Position numbers and translations under genes: made by a program | DNA from: DASCOT01 sp965197275 | GTDB taxonomy: Bacteria; Acidobacteriota; UBA890; WLXD01 | DNA: 64,000 bases | Direction: 5' to 3' | Assembly (NCBI GenBank): GCA_965197275.1 | Contig: CBDAMQ010000033.1 | Coordinates: forward strand, 62,001 to 126,000 | Notes under the pieces: generated by a model | The model's input: only the letters and a program-made list of their open reading frames with translations | Told to the model about the DNA's origin: nothing | Database searches by the model: none | In this document: piece after piece, positions 50,741 through 58,551 of the stretch | How positions within the stretch are numbered: the first letter of the stretch is position 1 | Layout: each line of letters begins with the position of its first letter

Positions 50741-52035
50741 CTCGCAACGCCGCGCTGGCATTGGTCCTCTGGACCGCCGGCGGGCAACTGGCCGACGTCG
50801 CGGCGCAGCAGACGGACGCGGCTGCCTCCGCCGAGGCCATTTTCGCCGAGGCCGAAGGATTCCTGCGCATGGGTCGGCTTCAGGAAGCGCGCACGGGGTA
50901 CGAGCGCGTCGTTGCCGAGTTCAACCCCGCTGTAGCGCCTACCGTGTCGTGGCGCGCTGCCGCCCGGGTTCGTCTCGGCGACCTGCGCTGGCGCGCCGGC
51001 GCGTACGCCTCGGCCGGTGGCGAGTATGTTCGCGTGCTCGAGCAGGAGCCTCCGACGGCCTGGACATCACGCGCTCGGCTCGGACTGGCCGGCGTTGCCC
51101 TGGTCGACGGCGACTGGGTTTCAGCGGCCGACTTGTTGCAGCGAGTGATCAACGCGACGCAGGCCGGGCGCCCCGACGGTGATCCGGTCGCCGCTGCGGA
51201 TGCGCGACAGAGGCTGGGTTTGATCCAGCGTTTTCGACTACGGCCGCGAGGCGACGTACCTTACTGGACCGCGGCCTCCGTACTGCCCTCGCCAGGTCAC
51301 GAGCTCCGCCGCCCCATTGCGCTAGCGGCCAGTAGCGACGGTCAGCTCCTGGTTGTCGACGAGGGTATTGCCGCCGTCCTGCTGATCGCCGCCGATGGGT
51401 CACGAGTGAACCGGCTCCCGTTCGACGACCATCGGCGCCCGTGGTGGGGCTTCGACGGTCTGCCGTACCTGCCGACACGTAAAGCAGGGGTTATCGCGCT
51501 CGGCGGCTCGCAGCTCAGCTTCGTCGCCAGCGAGGCGGCGCGGAGGGTGCCACTGGAGGATTTGCAGAGCGGCGCGCGGACGCCCGATGGGCACTGGTAC
51601 CTGCTGGACTTCGACCCACGCCGGGTGCTGCGATTCAGCCCCGAGGGGGGCTTCGATCGGCAGATCACCGGCCCCGCCGACGAGCCGATCGATCTGGTTG
51701 TCGACCGTCGCGGCCGGCTGCTGGTGCTCGAACGCGGCCGGCTGGGTCGCGTTGTCCGATTCGATACCCAGGGCCGCCGAGAGGCCGTGATCATCACGAG
51801 GGAGTGGCGCCGCCCGGAGGCAATCGAGGTTGACGGTCTGGACAACATCTACGTGCTCGATCGGGACTCGAAACTGGTCGACGTGTTCGACGTTGAAGGT
51901 AACCCGCTGGCTCGTCTGGGCCCCGATTTTCCGAGCGGCGTCGAGTTGCGCAGCCCGCGAGACCTCGCCGTTGACGGAAGCGGGCGTGTCTACGTCGCCG
52001 ATCGCAGCGCCTCCACCGTCTACATGATCCGATGA
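50725..52035 (+). CDS. Exported TPR plus NHL/beta-propeller-like protein
   Basis: A 436-residue protein with a signal peptide (LALVLWTAGGQLADVAAQQ), a TPR-like region at about 30-160 (AEGFLRMGRLQEARTGYERV, AGAYASAGGEYVRVLEQEP), and a C-terminal propeller with repeats in the pattern DGHWYLLDFDPRRVLRFSP, DRRGRLLVLERGRLGRVVRF, DGLDNIYVLDRDSKLVDVFD and DGSGRVYVADRSASTVYMI. Such proteins usually bind partners or peptidoglycan-linked proteins. It starts inside the phosphatase gene and ends 4 bases into the next gene. Confidence 0.82.
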   Translation: MHGRLTRNAALALVLWTAGGQLADVAAQQTDAAASAEAIFAEAEGFLRMGRLQEARTGYERVVAEFNPAVAPTVSWRAAARVRLGDLRWRAGAYASAGGEYVRVLEQEPPTAWTSRARLGLAGVALVDGDWVSAADLLQRVINATQAGRPDGDPVAAADARQRLGLIQRFRLRPRGDVPYWTAASVLPSPGHELRRPIALAASSDGQLLVVDEGIAAVLLIAADGSRVNRLPFDDHRRPWWGFDGLPYLPTRKAGVIALGGSQLSFVASEAARRVPLEDLQSGARTPDGHWYLLDFDPRRVLRFSPEGGFDRQITGPADEPIDLVVDRRGRLLVLERGRLGRVVRFDTQGRREAVIITREWRRPEAIEVDGLDNIYVLDRDSKLVDVFDVEGNPLARLGPDFPSGVELRSPRDLAVDGSGRVYVADRSASTVYMIR

Positions 52036-54155
52036 GCCAGGCACCGACCTTGGCGAGGCTCGTCCGGTGCTGCTTGCCTGCCGTTGCGGCGTCGTCGCTG
52101 ATGATCGCCACCATTGTGGCGTCGGCCGCGGGCGCACAAGCTCAGCTCGAGCAACTGGGGATTCTCTACTCACGCGCGGAGACCATGATCCGTGCTGGCG
52201 ACGACGCCGGCGCCATCGACTTCCTCGATCGGCTGATCGGACAGTTCGACGACTCCACGCCGCCGTCGTCGGCCCTGCAGTTGCTCTTGCGTCGTGGTCT
52301 GATGTCGCGGGCGGAAGCCCTTTGGGAAGTCGGCCGGCGGGGTGAAGTCGACGATGATCTCGATCGCGTGATCGAGCTTGCGCCGGCGTTCGAGGTGGAC
52401 CCCGAGTCGGTCTCCGCAGAGTTCGCGTCCCGGTTCCGACGGCGACGCGAGCGCAAGGTCGGATTCCTCCGCGTCGGACGTTTTCCAGCCCACCTGCGCG
52501 TCTCGGTGGATGGTCGTGAGATCGAGGATCTCCCCGACATACTCCCGGTGCTCGCCGGCGACCATGTCGTGGTGGGCCGCCTTCCCGGCTACGCGAGCCA
52601 ACGTGAAGAGGTAAGCGTTCGTAACAATCGAACCGAGGGTGTCGGCCTCTCCCTGGAGAGGTCGAGCGCGACGCTGCGCCTGGCGACCGATCCGCCCGGC
52701 GCCGTCATGACCCTTAACGGTGAGTTCATTGGCGCGACACAGCCATCGGCGGTCAATCCGGCGGCGACCGCCTCGTCGCCGCTCATGGTGGATGGTCTGC
52801 TCCCCGGGTGGTACGAGATCGAGGTAACACTGGCCGAGCACCGGACCTTCCGGCAACGGCTGGAGATACCGGACCTGAGCGACTACGACCTGGGCGTTCT
52901 GCGCCTCGACGCGGCGCTGGGAATGCTGGTGCTGCTCGGCTTACCGCCGGCCGCCAGCCTGTACATCGACGGTGAGCTCACCGAACCGATGCGGCAGGAC
53001 GGCGCCACCGATCAGGCCCGCGTGGAGCTGCCGGTCGGGGATCATCGCGTCATGGTCTCGATGCCGGGCACTGGCGTGTTCGAGATACCGTTCCGTCTCG
53101 AGGACGGCACCACACGCAGCTTGGAAGTACGGCTGCTGCCGGGGATTGCGGTTCTCGGTGCCCGCGGTGGTGATGAGCTGGATCGCGATGAGGTGCTCGG
53201 TGATCTCATCAGCGAGCTCGGGGGCGCCGGCGGCTGGTATCGGATGGATCGCCGCGAGCGCATCGCCGACCTGCAGCTGCGAGACGACGGCACGGTAGGC
53301 GCCGACGCACGGCAGCGGCTGGAGGCGGAGATACCCGCCAGCGTGTTCGTCACCGTCGACTTGGAATCGTCGCGTGCCAGGGAGGTCGTGTTGCGCTTGT
53401 GGGCCGCCGGTTCTGGCCTTGCGCATGGCGTGGTTCGGTTGCCGCGTGGCGATCGCATCGCGCTCACGGAGTGGGTCGACGGGCTCGGCGCCCCGTTGCC
53501 AGGCAACCGCGCCTGGCTCGGAGCCCTGATCATCGATGGAGGCCTGGAGGGTGACGGGATCGTGGCGGCGCTGACACCGCAAGGGCCGGCTGCCGCCGCC
53601 GGCTTGATGGTCGGCGATCGCATTCTCACGATCGACGGACAGCCAGTCGCCGGCGCCACCGGAGTGGAGGCTGCGCTGGGAGCCGCCACACCGTTCGCCA
53701 GACGCGCGATCCGGTACGAGCGCGGTAGCTCTCAGGGAACGGTGAGCGTGACGCTGGGATCCAGCCCGACGCTACGGACGGACGTAGACCCGGCGCAGGC
53801 GGTCATTCTGTGGGCAGCGGCGACGGCGGCCTTGGGAGCCACTGACGCCGTGGCTCCGCCTTGGGCGCTCCAGCTGCAGATGGCGATCCTGCTGCTGGAA
53901 CAGCAGCGGTTCGGTGCGGCCGTGGAGGTGTTGCGGCGCGTCCGTGCTCCCGGCGATGTGCCGTTCGGCGCCGGTGCGGTGGACTACTGGCTCGGGGTGG
54001 CGCTGTCGGCGGGCTCCGGCGACGACGTGCAAACCGCCCGACAAGCCTTGACTCGAGCCGTAGCCAACCCCGACGCACGTCTTTTCCACAACGACGGGCC
54101 GCGTCTAGCGCCGCGAGCGCGGGTGCGGCTGGCAGAGCTCGAGACACAGAGCTGA
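52032..54155 (+). CDS. Exported TPR, PEGA-repeat and PDZ protein
   Basis: A 707-residue exported protein (signal SSLMIATIVASAAGAQAQ). Residues 35-120 are TPR-like (LDRLIGQFDDSTPPSSALQL). Residues 145-330 contain three PEGA-like repeats (VGRFPAHLRVSVDGREIEDL, ATDPPGAVMTLNGEFIGATQ, LLGLPPAASLYIDGELTEPM). Residues near 515-570 form a PDZ-type fold (GDGIVAALTPQGPAAAAGLM, VGDRILTIDGQPVAG). The C-terminus has another TPR-like region (MAILLLEQQRFGAAVEVLRR). ATGA overlap with the gene before it. The set looks like an envelope-side sensory or assembly module linked to a phosphatase. Confidence 0.82.
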   Translation: MSQAPTLARLVRCCLPAVAASSLMIATIVASAAGAQAQLEQLGILYSRAETMIRAGDDAGAIDFLDRLIGQFDDSTPPSSALQLLLRRGLMSRAEALWEVGRRGEVDDDLDRVIELAPAFEVDPESVSAEFASRFRRRRERKVGFLRVGRFPAHLRVSVDGREIEDLPDILPVLAGDHVVVGRLPGYASQREEVSVRNNRTEGVGLSLERSSATLRLATDPPGAVMTLNGEFIGATQPSAVNPAATASSPLMVDGLLPGWYEIEVTLAEHRTFRQRLEIPDLSDYDLGVLRLDAALGMLVLLGLPPAASLYIDGELTEPMRQDGATDQARVELPVGDHRVMVSMPGTGVFEIPFRLEDGTTRSLEVRLLPGIAVLGARGGDELDRDEVLGDLISELGGAGGWYRMDRRERIADLQLRDDGTVGADARQRLEAEIPASVFVTVDLESSRAREVVLRLWAAGSGLAHGVVRLPRGDRIALTEWVDGLGAPLPGNRAWLGALIIDGGLEGDGIVAALTPQGPAAAAGLMVGDRILTIDGQPVAGATGVEAALGAATPFARRAIRYERGSSQGTVSVTLGSSPTLRTDVDPAQAVILWAAATAALGATDAVAPPWALQLQMAILLLEQQRFGAAVEVLRRVRAPGDVPFGAGAVDYWLGVALSAGSGDDVQTARQALTRAVANPDARLFHNDGPRLAPRARVRLAELETQS

Positions 54156-54175
54156 AGGCCTGAAGGGCACGTCCA

Positions 54176-55150
54176 ATGCGGTACCTATCAGCCGCCGATC
54201 TTGACCGGGCGCTCCCTGTCGACGCGGCGATCGACGCGATGGAGGCTGTTTTCGCCGCTTCCGCCCGCGGGCACACCGAAGTGCCCGAGCGCACGGTGCT
54301 CCGTGGATCGCGCAGCGATGGCACGGAGTCGTTGCTGCTCACCATGCCGGCCGGCTGGCGTGGACGGGGCGCCGGCGCCAAGGTCTCCAGCTTCATCGCC
54401 GATAATCCGGCCCGCGGCCTGGCCGCGGTACAGGGAATCGCGGTGCTCTTCGACACGGACAGTGGGAGCCCGGTGATGCTCACCGACGCGGCTGCGCTCA
54501 CGGTCCGGCGGACGGCAGCGATGGTCGGTTTGGCGACACGCTCCCTGGCGCGTGCCGACTCGACGCGTCTGGCTATCGTCGGCACTGGCGCGTTGGCTGC
54601 CGACGTGATCGCTGCCGTCTGCTGCGTTCGACCGATCGAAACCGTCCTGGCGTTCAATCGCACGCCATCCAAGGCGCAGGCGCTCGTCGAGAGTCTGCCG
54701 ATCACGGGCACGGTAACGGCAACCCCAGAGGAAGCGGCACGCGATGCCGACATTCTGGTGCTGGCAACCTCGTCGACATCGCCTGTGGTAGCCGATACAG
54801 CGATCGTGGCGGGGACCCACATCAATGCCGTCGGAAACTTCTCTCCGAAGGGGAGCGAGATGATGCTGGAAACCGTGGCGCGGTGCGCGCGGTTCGTGGA
54901 TAGCTACGACAGCGCGCTCGCCGAGGCCGGCGATCTGATCCTGGCGGCGGAGCGCGGTCTGATTGCCGCTGGCCGTGATGGGGTTCAGGGAGATCTGGCG
55001 GAGATGTTGGCCGGTACTGCATCGCTGCGTTCGAGCGCTGAGGAGATCACGCTGTTCAAGAGCGTCGGGACGGCACTGGCCGATCTCGGCGCGCTCTGGG
55101 CCGCCAATCACGTGGCGGTAGACGCGGGGATCGGCATGCGGCTCGATTAA
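54176..55150 (+). CDS. Ornithine cyclodeaminase/mu-crystallin family protein
   Basis: A 324-residue NAD(P)-dependent enzyme. The Rossmann motif is AIVGTGALAADVIA, preceded by TDAAALTVRRTAAMVGLATR and followed by TVLAFNRTPSKAQALVESLP. The C-terminal block (FTLFKSVG-type: EITLFKSVGTALADLGALW) is standard. Members make proline from ornithine, deaminate alanine or reduce ketimines. The substrate is not evident. It starts 20 bp after the PEGA gene, same strand, so it may be the fourth gene of that transcript. Confidence 0.9.
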   Translation: MRYLSAADLDRALPVDAAIDAMEAVFAASARGHTEVPERTVLRGSRSDGTESLLLTMPAGWRGRGAGAKVSSFIADNPARGLAAVQGIAVLFDTDSGSPVMLTDAAALTVRRTAAMVGLATRSLARADSTRLAIVGTGALAADVIAAVCCVRPIETVLAFNRTPSKAQALVESLPITGTVTATPEEAARDADILVLATSSTSPVVADTAIVAGTHINAVGNFSPKGSEMMLETVARCARFVDSYDSALAEAGDLILAAERGLIAAGRDGVQGDLAEMLAGTASLRSSAEEITLFKSVGTALADLGALWAANHVAVDAGIGMRLD

Positions 55151-55244
55151 GCGCCACGGTAAGTCTTGTGAGGGCATCGCGCCGCGTTTATCCTGATTGT
55201 CAGATACGCGTTGCATTGTCACGAGTCGCGACGGAGCTTTTCTT

Positions 55245-55628
55245 ATGGACCCGACAGCCAGCGAGCAACCTACCGGCACGGCCTTGCCGCCGAGCTCGAA
55301 TGGATCGCTAGTGTTCACCGAGGCCGCTATCGCCAAGGTCCGGGAGTTCCTGCAGACCAAGCCCGAAGCGCAGGACAAGATGCTGCGGATCTTCGTTCAG
55401 GGCGGTGGCTGTTCCGGGTTCGAGTATGGGTTCTCGTTCGACGAGCACAAGGAAGGCGACCTGGTGATTCCGCAGCGCGACATCGAGGTGCTGCTTGACT
55501 CCTTCAGCCTTCCGTACCTCGAGGGGTGCCAAGTCGACTACACGGATACGCTGATGGGAAGCGGGTTCTCGGTGAAGAACCCGAACGCCACCGGGACTTG
55601 CGGCTGCGGGCACTCGTTTTCGGCATAA
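55245..55628 (+). CDS. erpA: A-type Fe-S cluster carrier (ErpA/IscA-like)
   Basis: A 127-residue carrier. The three conserved Cys residues are visible: GGGCSGFEYGF and the C-terminal GTCGCGHSF. The fold block EVLLDSFSLPYLEGCQVDYT contains an additional Cys. A 21-residue N-terminal extension precedes the core (ATSEQPTGTALPPSSNGSL-like, unstructured). The protein moves assembled clusters to targets and complements the SUF operon 7 kb to the left. The start ATG 55245 is in TTTTCTTATGG; no strong Shine-Dalgarno. Confidence 0.9.
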   Translation: MDPTASEQPTGTALPPSSNGSLVFTEAAIAKVREFLQTKPEAQDKMLRIFVQGGGCSGFEYGFSFDEHKEGDLVIPQRDIEVLLDSFSLPYLEGCQVDYTDTLMGSGFSVKNPNATGTCGCGHSFSA

Positions 55629-55634
55629 TGAGGT

Positions 55635-55792
55635 CGGCGCCGGGTCGGCGTGAGGGGGGTCGACGCCCTCGCCATGACCTTCTGAGCTTGCGACGCCTCG
55701 TCGAGAGCCCGCTGTGCGGTCTCCTCCTCGGCGCGCGGTGGGGACCCTAACAAGATAGGGCGCTGACCCCCCCTCACGCCGACCCGGCGCCG
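55635..55792. repeat. Long near-perfect inverted repeat (158 bp element)
   Basis: The arms 55635-55661 and 55765-55792 are inverse copies over 27-28 bases, with one base of difference in a G-run (six versus seven). The 103-bp middle has its own short hairpin (CCCTA/TAGGG). It sits in the convergent space between the A-type carrier and the methyltransferase. No flanking repeat is evident, so it could be a small mobile element, a hairpin terminator, or a recombination relic. Confidence 0.8.
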
Positions 55793-55887
55793 GCGCGCCA
55801 CCGAAATCTGGTGTTCGAGGTCGATGACGGCGGTGGAGATCGGGCTTCGCTTCGATCGGAAGGGGGGAGACCGCGGCTTCGCCTTCG

Positions 55888-55912
55888 GCTCAGCGCGGGA
55901 GGCACGCTGAGC
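55888..55912. terminator. Hairpin in the convergent intergenic region
   Basis: A perfect 8-bp stem GCTCAGCG/CGCTGAGC with a 9-nt loop, 8 bp downstream of the methyltransferase stop on the minus strand and 260 bp after the carrier gene. Either gene could use it. There is no clear T-run. Confidence 0.45.
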
Positions 55913-55919
55913 GGGGCGA

Positions 55920-56702
55920 TTATCTTGGCTTGGTGGCCCAATGGAGGGCTACTGTGCCTAGGGTGAGTTGGCGGTATTCGACTTCGGAGAAGCCGGCCTG
56001 GGCGAGGATGGCGGCGAAGGCGTCCGGGGTCTCCCAGGCGTCGATGCTGCGGTTGAGGTAGTCGAACGGGACGGCGGTGCCGGTTAGCCAGCGACCGATG
56101 ACGGGGACGATGGCGCGGGTGTAGAAGCGGTGTCCCCAGCGCACTGGTGCGATCGGGGGGTCGCAGAATTCCAGGACTACGAGCCGACCGCCGGGCTTGA
56201 GCACGCGGTAAGCCTCCGCAAGCACGGGACGCAGCATCGGGCGCACGTTGCGCATGGCGAAGGCGGACAGGGCGCCGTCGAACGCGGCCTCCGGGTAGGG
56301 GAGCGCGTCGGCGCTGGCGACGTGGAACGGGATCCGAAGATCGGCTCGGGACCGTTTCTCCACTGCGGCACGGATCATCGCGCCGGCGAAATCGACTCCC
56401 ACGGCGCGATGGCCGGCAGCGGCCGATGCCAGTGCCAGGTCGCCGGTGCCGGTGGCGATATCGAGCACGGCGGCGCCGACGGGTACACCGAGGCGGCGTA
56501 TCGCCGCCCGCCGCCAGCCGGTGTCCATACCGAGGCTGGCCCAGCGGTTGAACGTGTCGTACCGCGGCGCGATGTCGTCGAACATCCGCCGCACGGCATC
56601 GGTGAACGATCCGCCGGCGGCCTCGACACGGTCAGGTGCTGTGCCGCCCTCAGGAATCAGTTCTTTGCCCACGGTCCGAGAGCGTGCCAGAATACGCAGC
56701 AT
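55920..56702 (-). CDS. ubiE: UbiE/MenG-type demethyl(mena/ubi)quinone methyltransferase
   Basis: A 260-residue SAM methyltransferase. Family marks are FDDIAPRYDTFNRWASLGMD, VLDIATGTGDLALASAAAGH, FDGALSAFAMRNVRPM and YRVLKPGGRLVVLEF. It adds the C2/C5 methyl in quinone synthesis. ATG 56702 is the start that gives the family-length protein; the frame upstream overlaps the gene on the other strand. It stands alone and divergent from the Rieske protein, which starts 78 bp away. Confidence 0.92.
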   Translation of the reverse strand: MLRILARSRTVGKELIPEGGTAPDRVEAAGGSFTDAVRRMFDDIAPRYDTFNRWASLGMDTGWRRAAIRRLGVPVGAAVLDIATGTGDLALASAAAGHRAVGVDFAGAMIRAAVEKRSRADLRIPFHVASADALPYPEAAFDGALSAFAMRNVRPMLRPVLAEAYRVLKPGGRLVVLEFCDPPIAPVRWGHRFYTRAIVPVIGRWLTGTAVPFDYLNRSIDAWETPDAFAAILAQAGFSEVEYRQLTLGTVALHWATKPR

Positions 56703-56779
56703 CGTGCCGCACCCGGGCTTGTCCGTGACGCGCGAACCCCGTGTCGCTGTCGCGACTGGGCGGCCCCGGAGGCCCAGAG

Positions 56780-57085
56780 TTGACTGATTTGGTGACGGTG
56801 GCGACGACTGCCGATCTCGCCGAGGGTAGCGGCACGACAATCGAGGTCGGTCAGCTCGAGATCGCGTTGTTCAACATCGGCGGAACGTTCTACGCCGTTG
56901 AGAACACGTGTTGTCACCGAGGTGGGCCGGTCGGCGAAGGCGATGTGGTCGGCGCGGTCGTGAGCTGCCCGTGGCACGGTTGGCGCTTCAACCTGGATAA
57001 CGGCGCGTGTCTCGATTCTCCGGGAGATCGTCTGCGAACCTACGAGGTCGTGGTCGAAGGGACCGCGGTGCGGGTCAGGATATGA
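56780..57085 (+). CDS. Rieske-type [2Fe-2S] ferredoxin
   Basis: A 101-residue Rieske protein. Cluster ligands are in TCCHRGGPVGEG (C-x-H) and SCPWHGWRF (C-x-x-H). A TTG start at 56780 has GGAGG seven bases upstream; a GTG at 56741 is in the same frame but gives an N-terminus unlike the family. It carries electrons to an oxygenase; the fatty-acid hydroxylase-like protein 121 bp downstream is the only candidate nearby. A second, different Rieske ferredoxin is inside the SUF operon. Confidence 0.85.
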   Translation: MTDLVTVATTADLAEGSGTTIEVGQLEIALFNIGGTFYAVENTCCHRGGPVGEGDVVGAVVSCPWHGWRFNLDNGACLDSPGDRLRTYEVVVEGTAVRVRI

Positions 57086-57206
57086 TGCCCTGTCCGCTCT
57101 ACCGATGACGTTCTAAACTGAGTTATCGAGCCAAGCTCCGGTAATCGAGACGGGTCGCAGCGCACGCGGCAACCTAGCGGGTCGGTTCGGTTGGACGACG
57201 GAACCC

Positions 57207-57875
57207 ATGGCAGAAAAGGCAACCACGGTGGTGAAGAAAGCTCGGGTCACCCGGGAGCGCGAGGTAAGGCTCTACCAGAACGACTTTCTGGAGTCGCTGA
57301 CACGCGTTCATCCGGCGGTGCCGATCTCCATATGGGGCCCGGTGGCGCTGGGGCTTATCTATCTCGGGTACCTGCGCGGCTTGTCAGCCGAGACCGTGGT
57401 GGCACTGTCGATCTTCGGCGCCTTCTCGTGGACGTTCGCTGAGTACTGCCTGCATCGCTGGATATTCCATTGGGAGCCGCGGCACCCGAGGCTCAAGGAG
57501 TTCTTCTACCCCCTGCATCAGCTGCATCACGACGTGCAGGAGTGGGACCGGCTGCTTGCGCCGCCGATGATGGCGGTACCGCTGTACTTGATTCTGATGT
57601 CCCTGGGCTACTGGATCCTCGGTACGCCGACGCTATTTCCCTTCTGGGGTGGCTTCACGATCGGGTACCTCTGCTACGACTACATCCACTTCTATACCCA
57701 CTTCGTGAAGCCGAAGAATCGCATCGGAGTGGGGTTGCGCAAGCGCCACCTGCAGCACCATTTCTCCGCCGAAGAGCGCTGGTATGGTGTCAGCTCGCCG
57801 CTCTGGGACTACGTGTTCCGCACCCACGTACCGCGTGGCCAGCGACCGTTCGAGGCTGGATCACGGCGAGATTAG
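57207..57875 (+). CDS. Fatty acid hydroxylase/sterol desaturase superfamily protein
   Basis: A 222-residue membrane di-iron enzyme. The His clusters are in place: LHRWIFH, HQLHHD, IHFYTHF and RHLQHHF. Three hydrophobic segments span the bilayer (IWGPVALGLIYLGYL, LSIFGAFSWTFAEYCL, AVPLYLILMSLGYWIL). Members hydroxylate fatty-acyl chains or sterol-like substrates. The Rieske protein just upstream on the same strand is a plausible electron donor. Confidence 0.9.
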   Translation: MAEKATTVVKKARVTREREVRLYQNDFLESLTRVHPAVPISIWGPVALGLIYLGYLRGLSAETVVALSIFGAFSWTFAEYCLHRWIFHWEPRHPRLKEFFYPLHQLHHDVQEWDRLLAPPMMAVPLYLILMSLGYWILGTPTLFPFWGGFTIGYLCYDYIHFYTHFVKPKNRIGVGLRKRHLQHHFSAEERWYGVSSPLWDYVFRTHVPRGQRPFEAGSRRD

Positions 57876-57948
57876 TGGCCTGTTTGTGGGTCACTAGAGG
57901 CCTGCAGCGAGGTTCTGTCGCTGGCGACCCGAAGGCCGCCCGGTCGTC

Positions 57949-58551
57949 CTACTGCTGCTCGAACAGGGCGCGCTTCAGCAGCGGCGATGCCAGTGAGCGC
58001 GTCGCGCTGCCGGCTTCGACGACCTCGACCGATACCGTGGTTGTGGTCTCCATCGGCGCAAAGCAGGCTTCATCGTTGCAGGCTTGATAAAGCACAGTGA
58101 ATTCGAGGTTGCGGTACCCGAGCGCAGCCGTGTCCTCGACCTCGAGCTCGACGCCGGCGACAACGGACCCCTCCCACACGCGCAAGGGACCATCCCAGAA
58201 CCCGAACGTGAGCTCGTGGGCGGGCGGATAGAAAACCTCGCTGATCTCGAAGCCCTCGGCGGACTGCGCCAGGCTCAGCTCGGTGGCGATGAGGAAATCC
58301 TCCGACGCTGGGTTGGCGTTGATATGGAATCCCTCAGCGACACGGATCTCGACCGCGGCTCGCAGTGTCGCATCGCGGGCCACCGGGCTGGTGGCGACCA
58401 CCGCCGTGGACTCGGCCCGATCACCCACCAGCTGCATCGCGGCGACGTAGGCCGGGAGCAACAGCGCCATCGCGGCCACCGCGGCGGCCGACCGGCGAGC
58501 GACGTTCGCCGGCGCGGGCCTGGCGCGACGAGGCAGGCTAGCCGGTGGCAT
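57949..58551 (-). CDS. Exported DsbD-alpha-like domain protein
   Basis: A 200-residue secreted protein. The signal peptide has a long basic start and a hydrophobic core (VAAMALLLPAYVAAM). The mature part resembles the N-terminal domain of DsbD (ALGYRNLEFTVLYQACNDEA, with the Cys pair C-x5-C in ACNDEACF) without its membrane domain. It probably takes part in periplasmic thiol exchange. It begins 14 bases inside the EF-G-like gene's 3' end (58538-58551), so the two are translationally coupled. Confidence 0.72.
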   Translation of the reverse strand: MPPASLPRRARPAPANVARRSAAAVAAMALLLPAYVAAMQLVGDRAESTAVVATSPVARDATLRAAVEIRVAEGFHINANPASEDFLIATELSLAQSAEGFEISEVFYPPAHELTFGFWDGPLRVWEGSVVAGVELEVEDTAALGYRNLEFTVLYQACNDEACFAPMETTTTVSVEVVEAGSATRSLASPLLKRALFEQQ

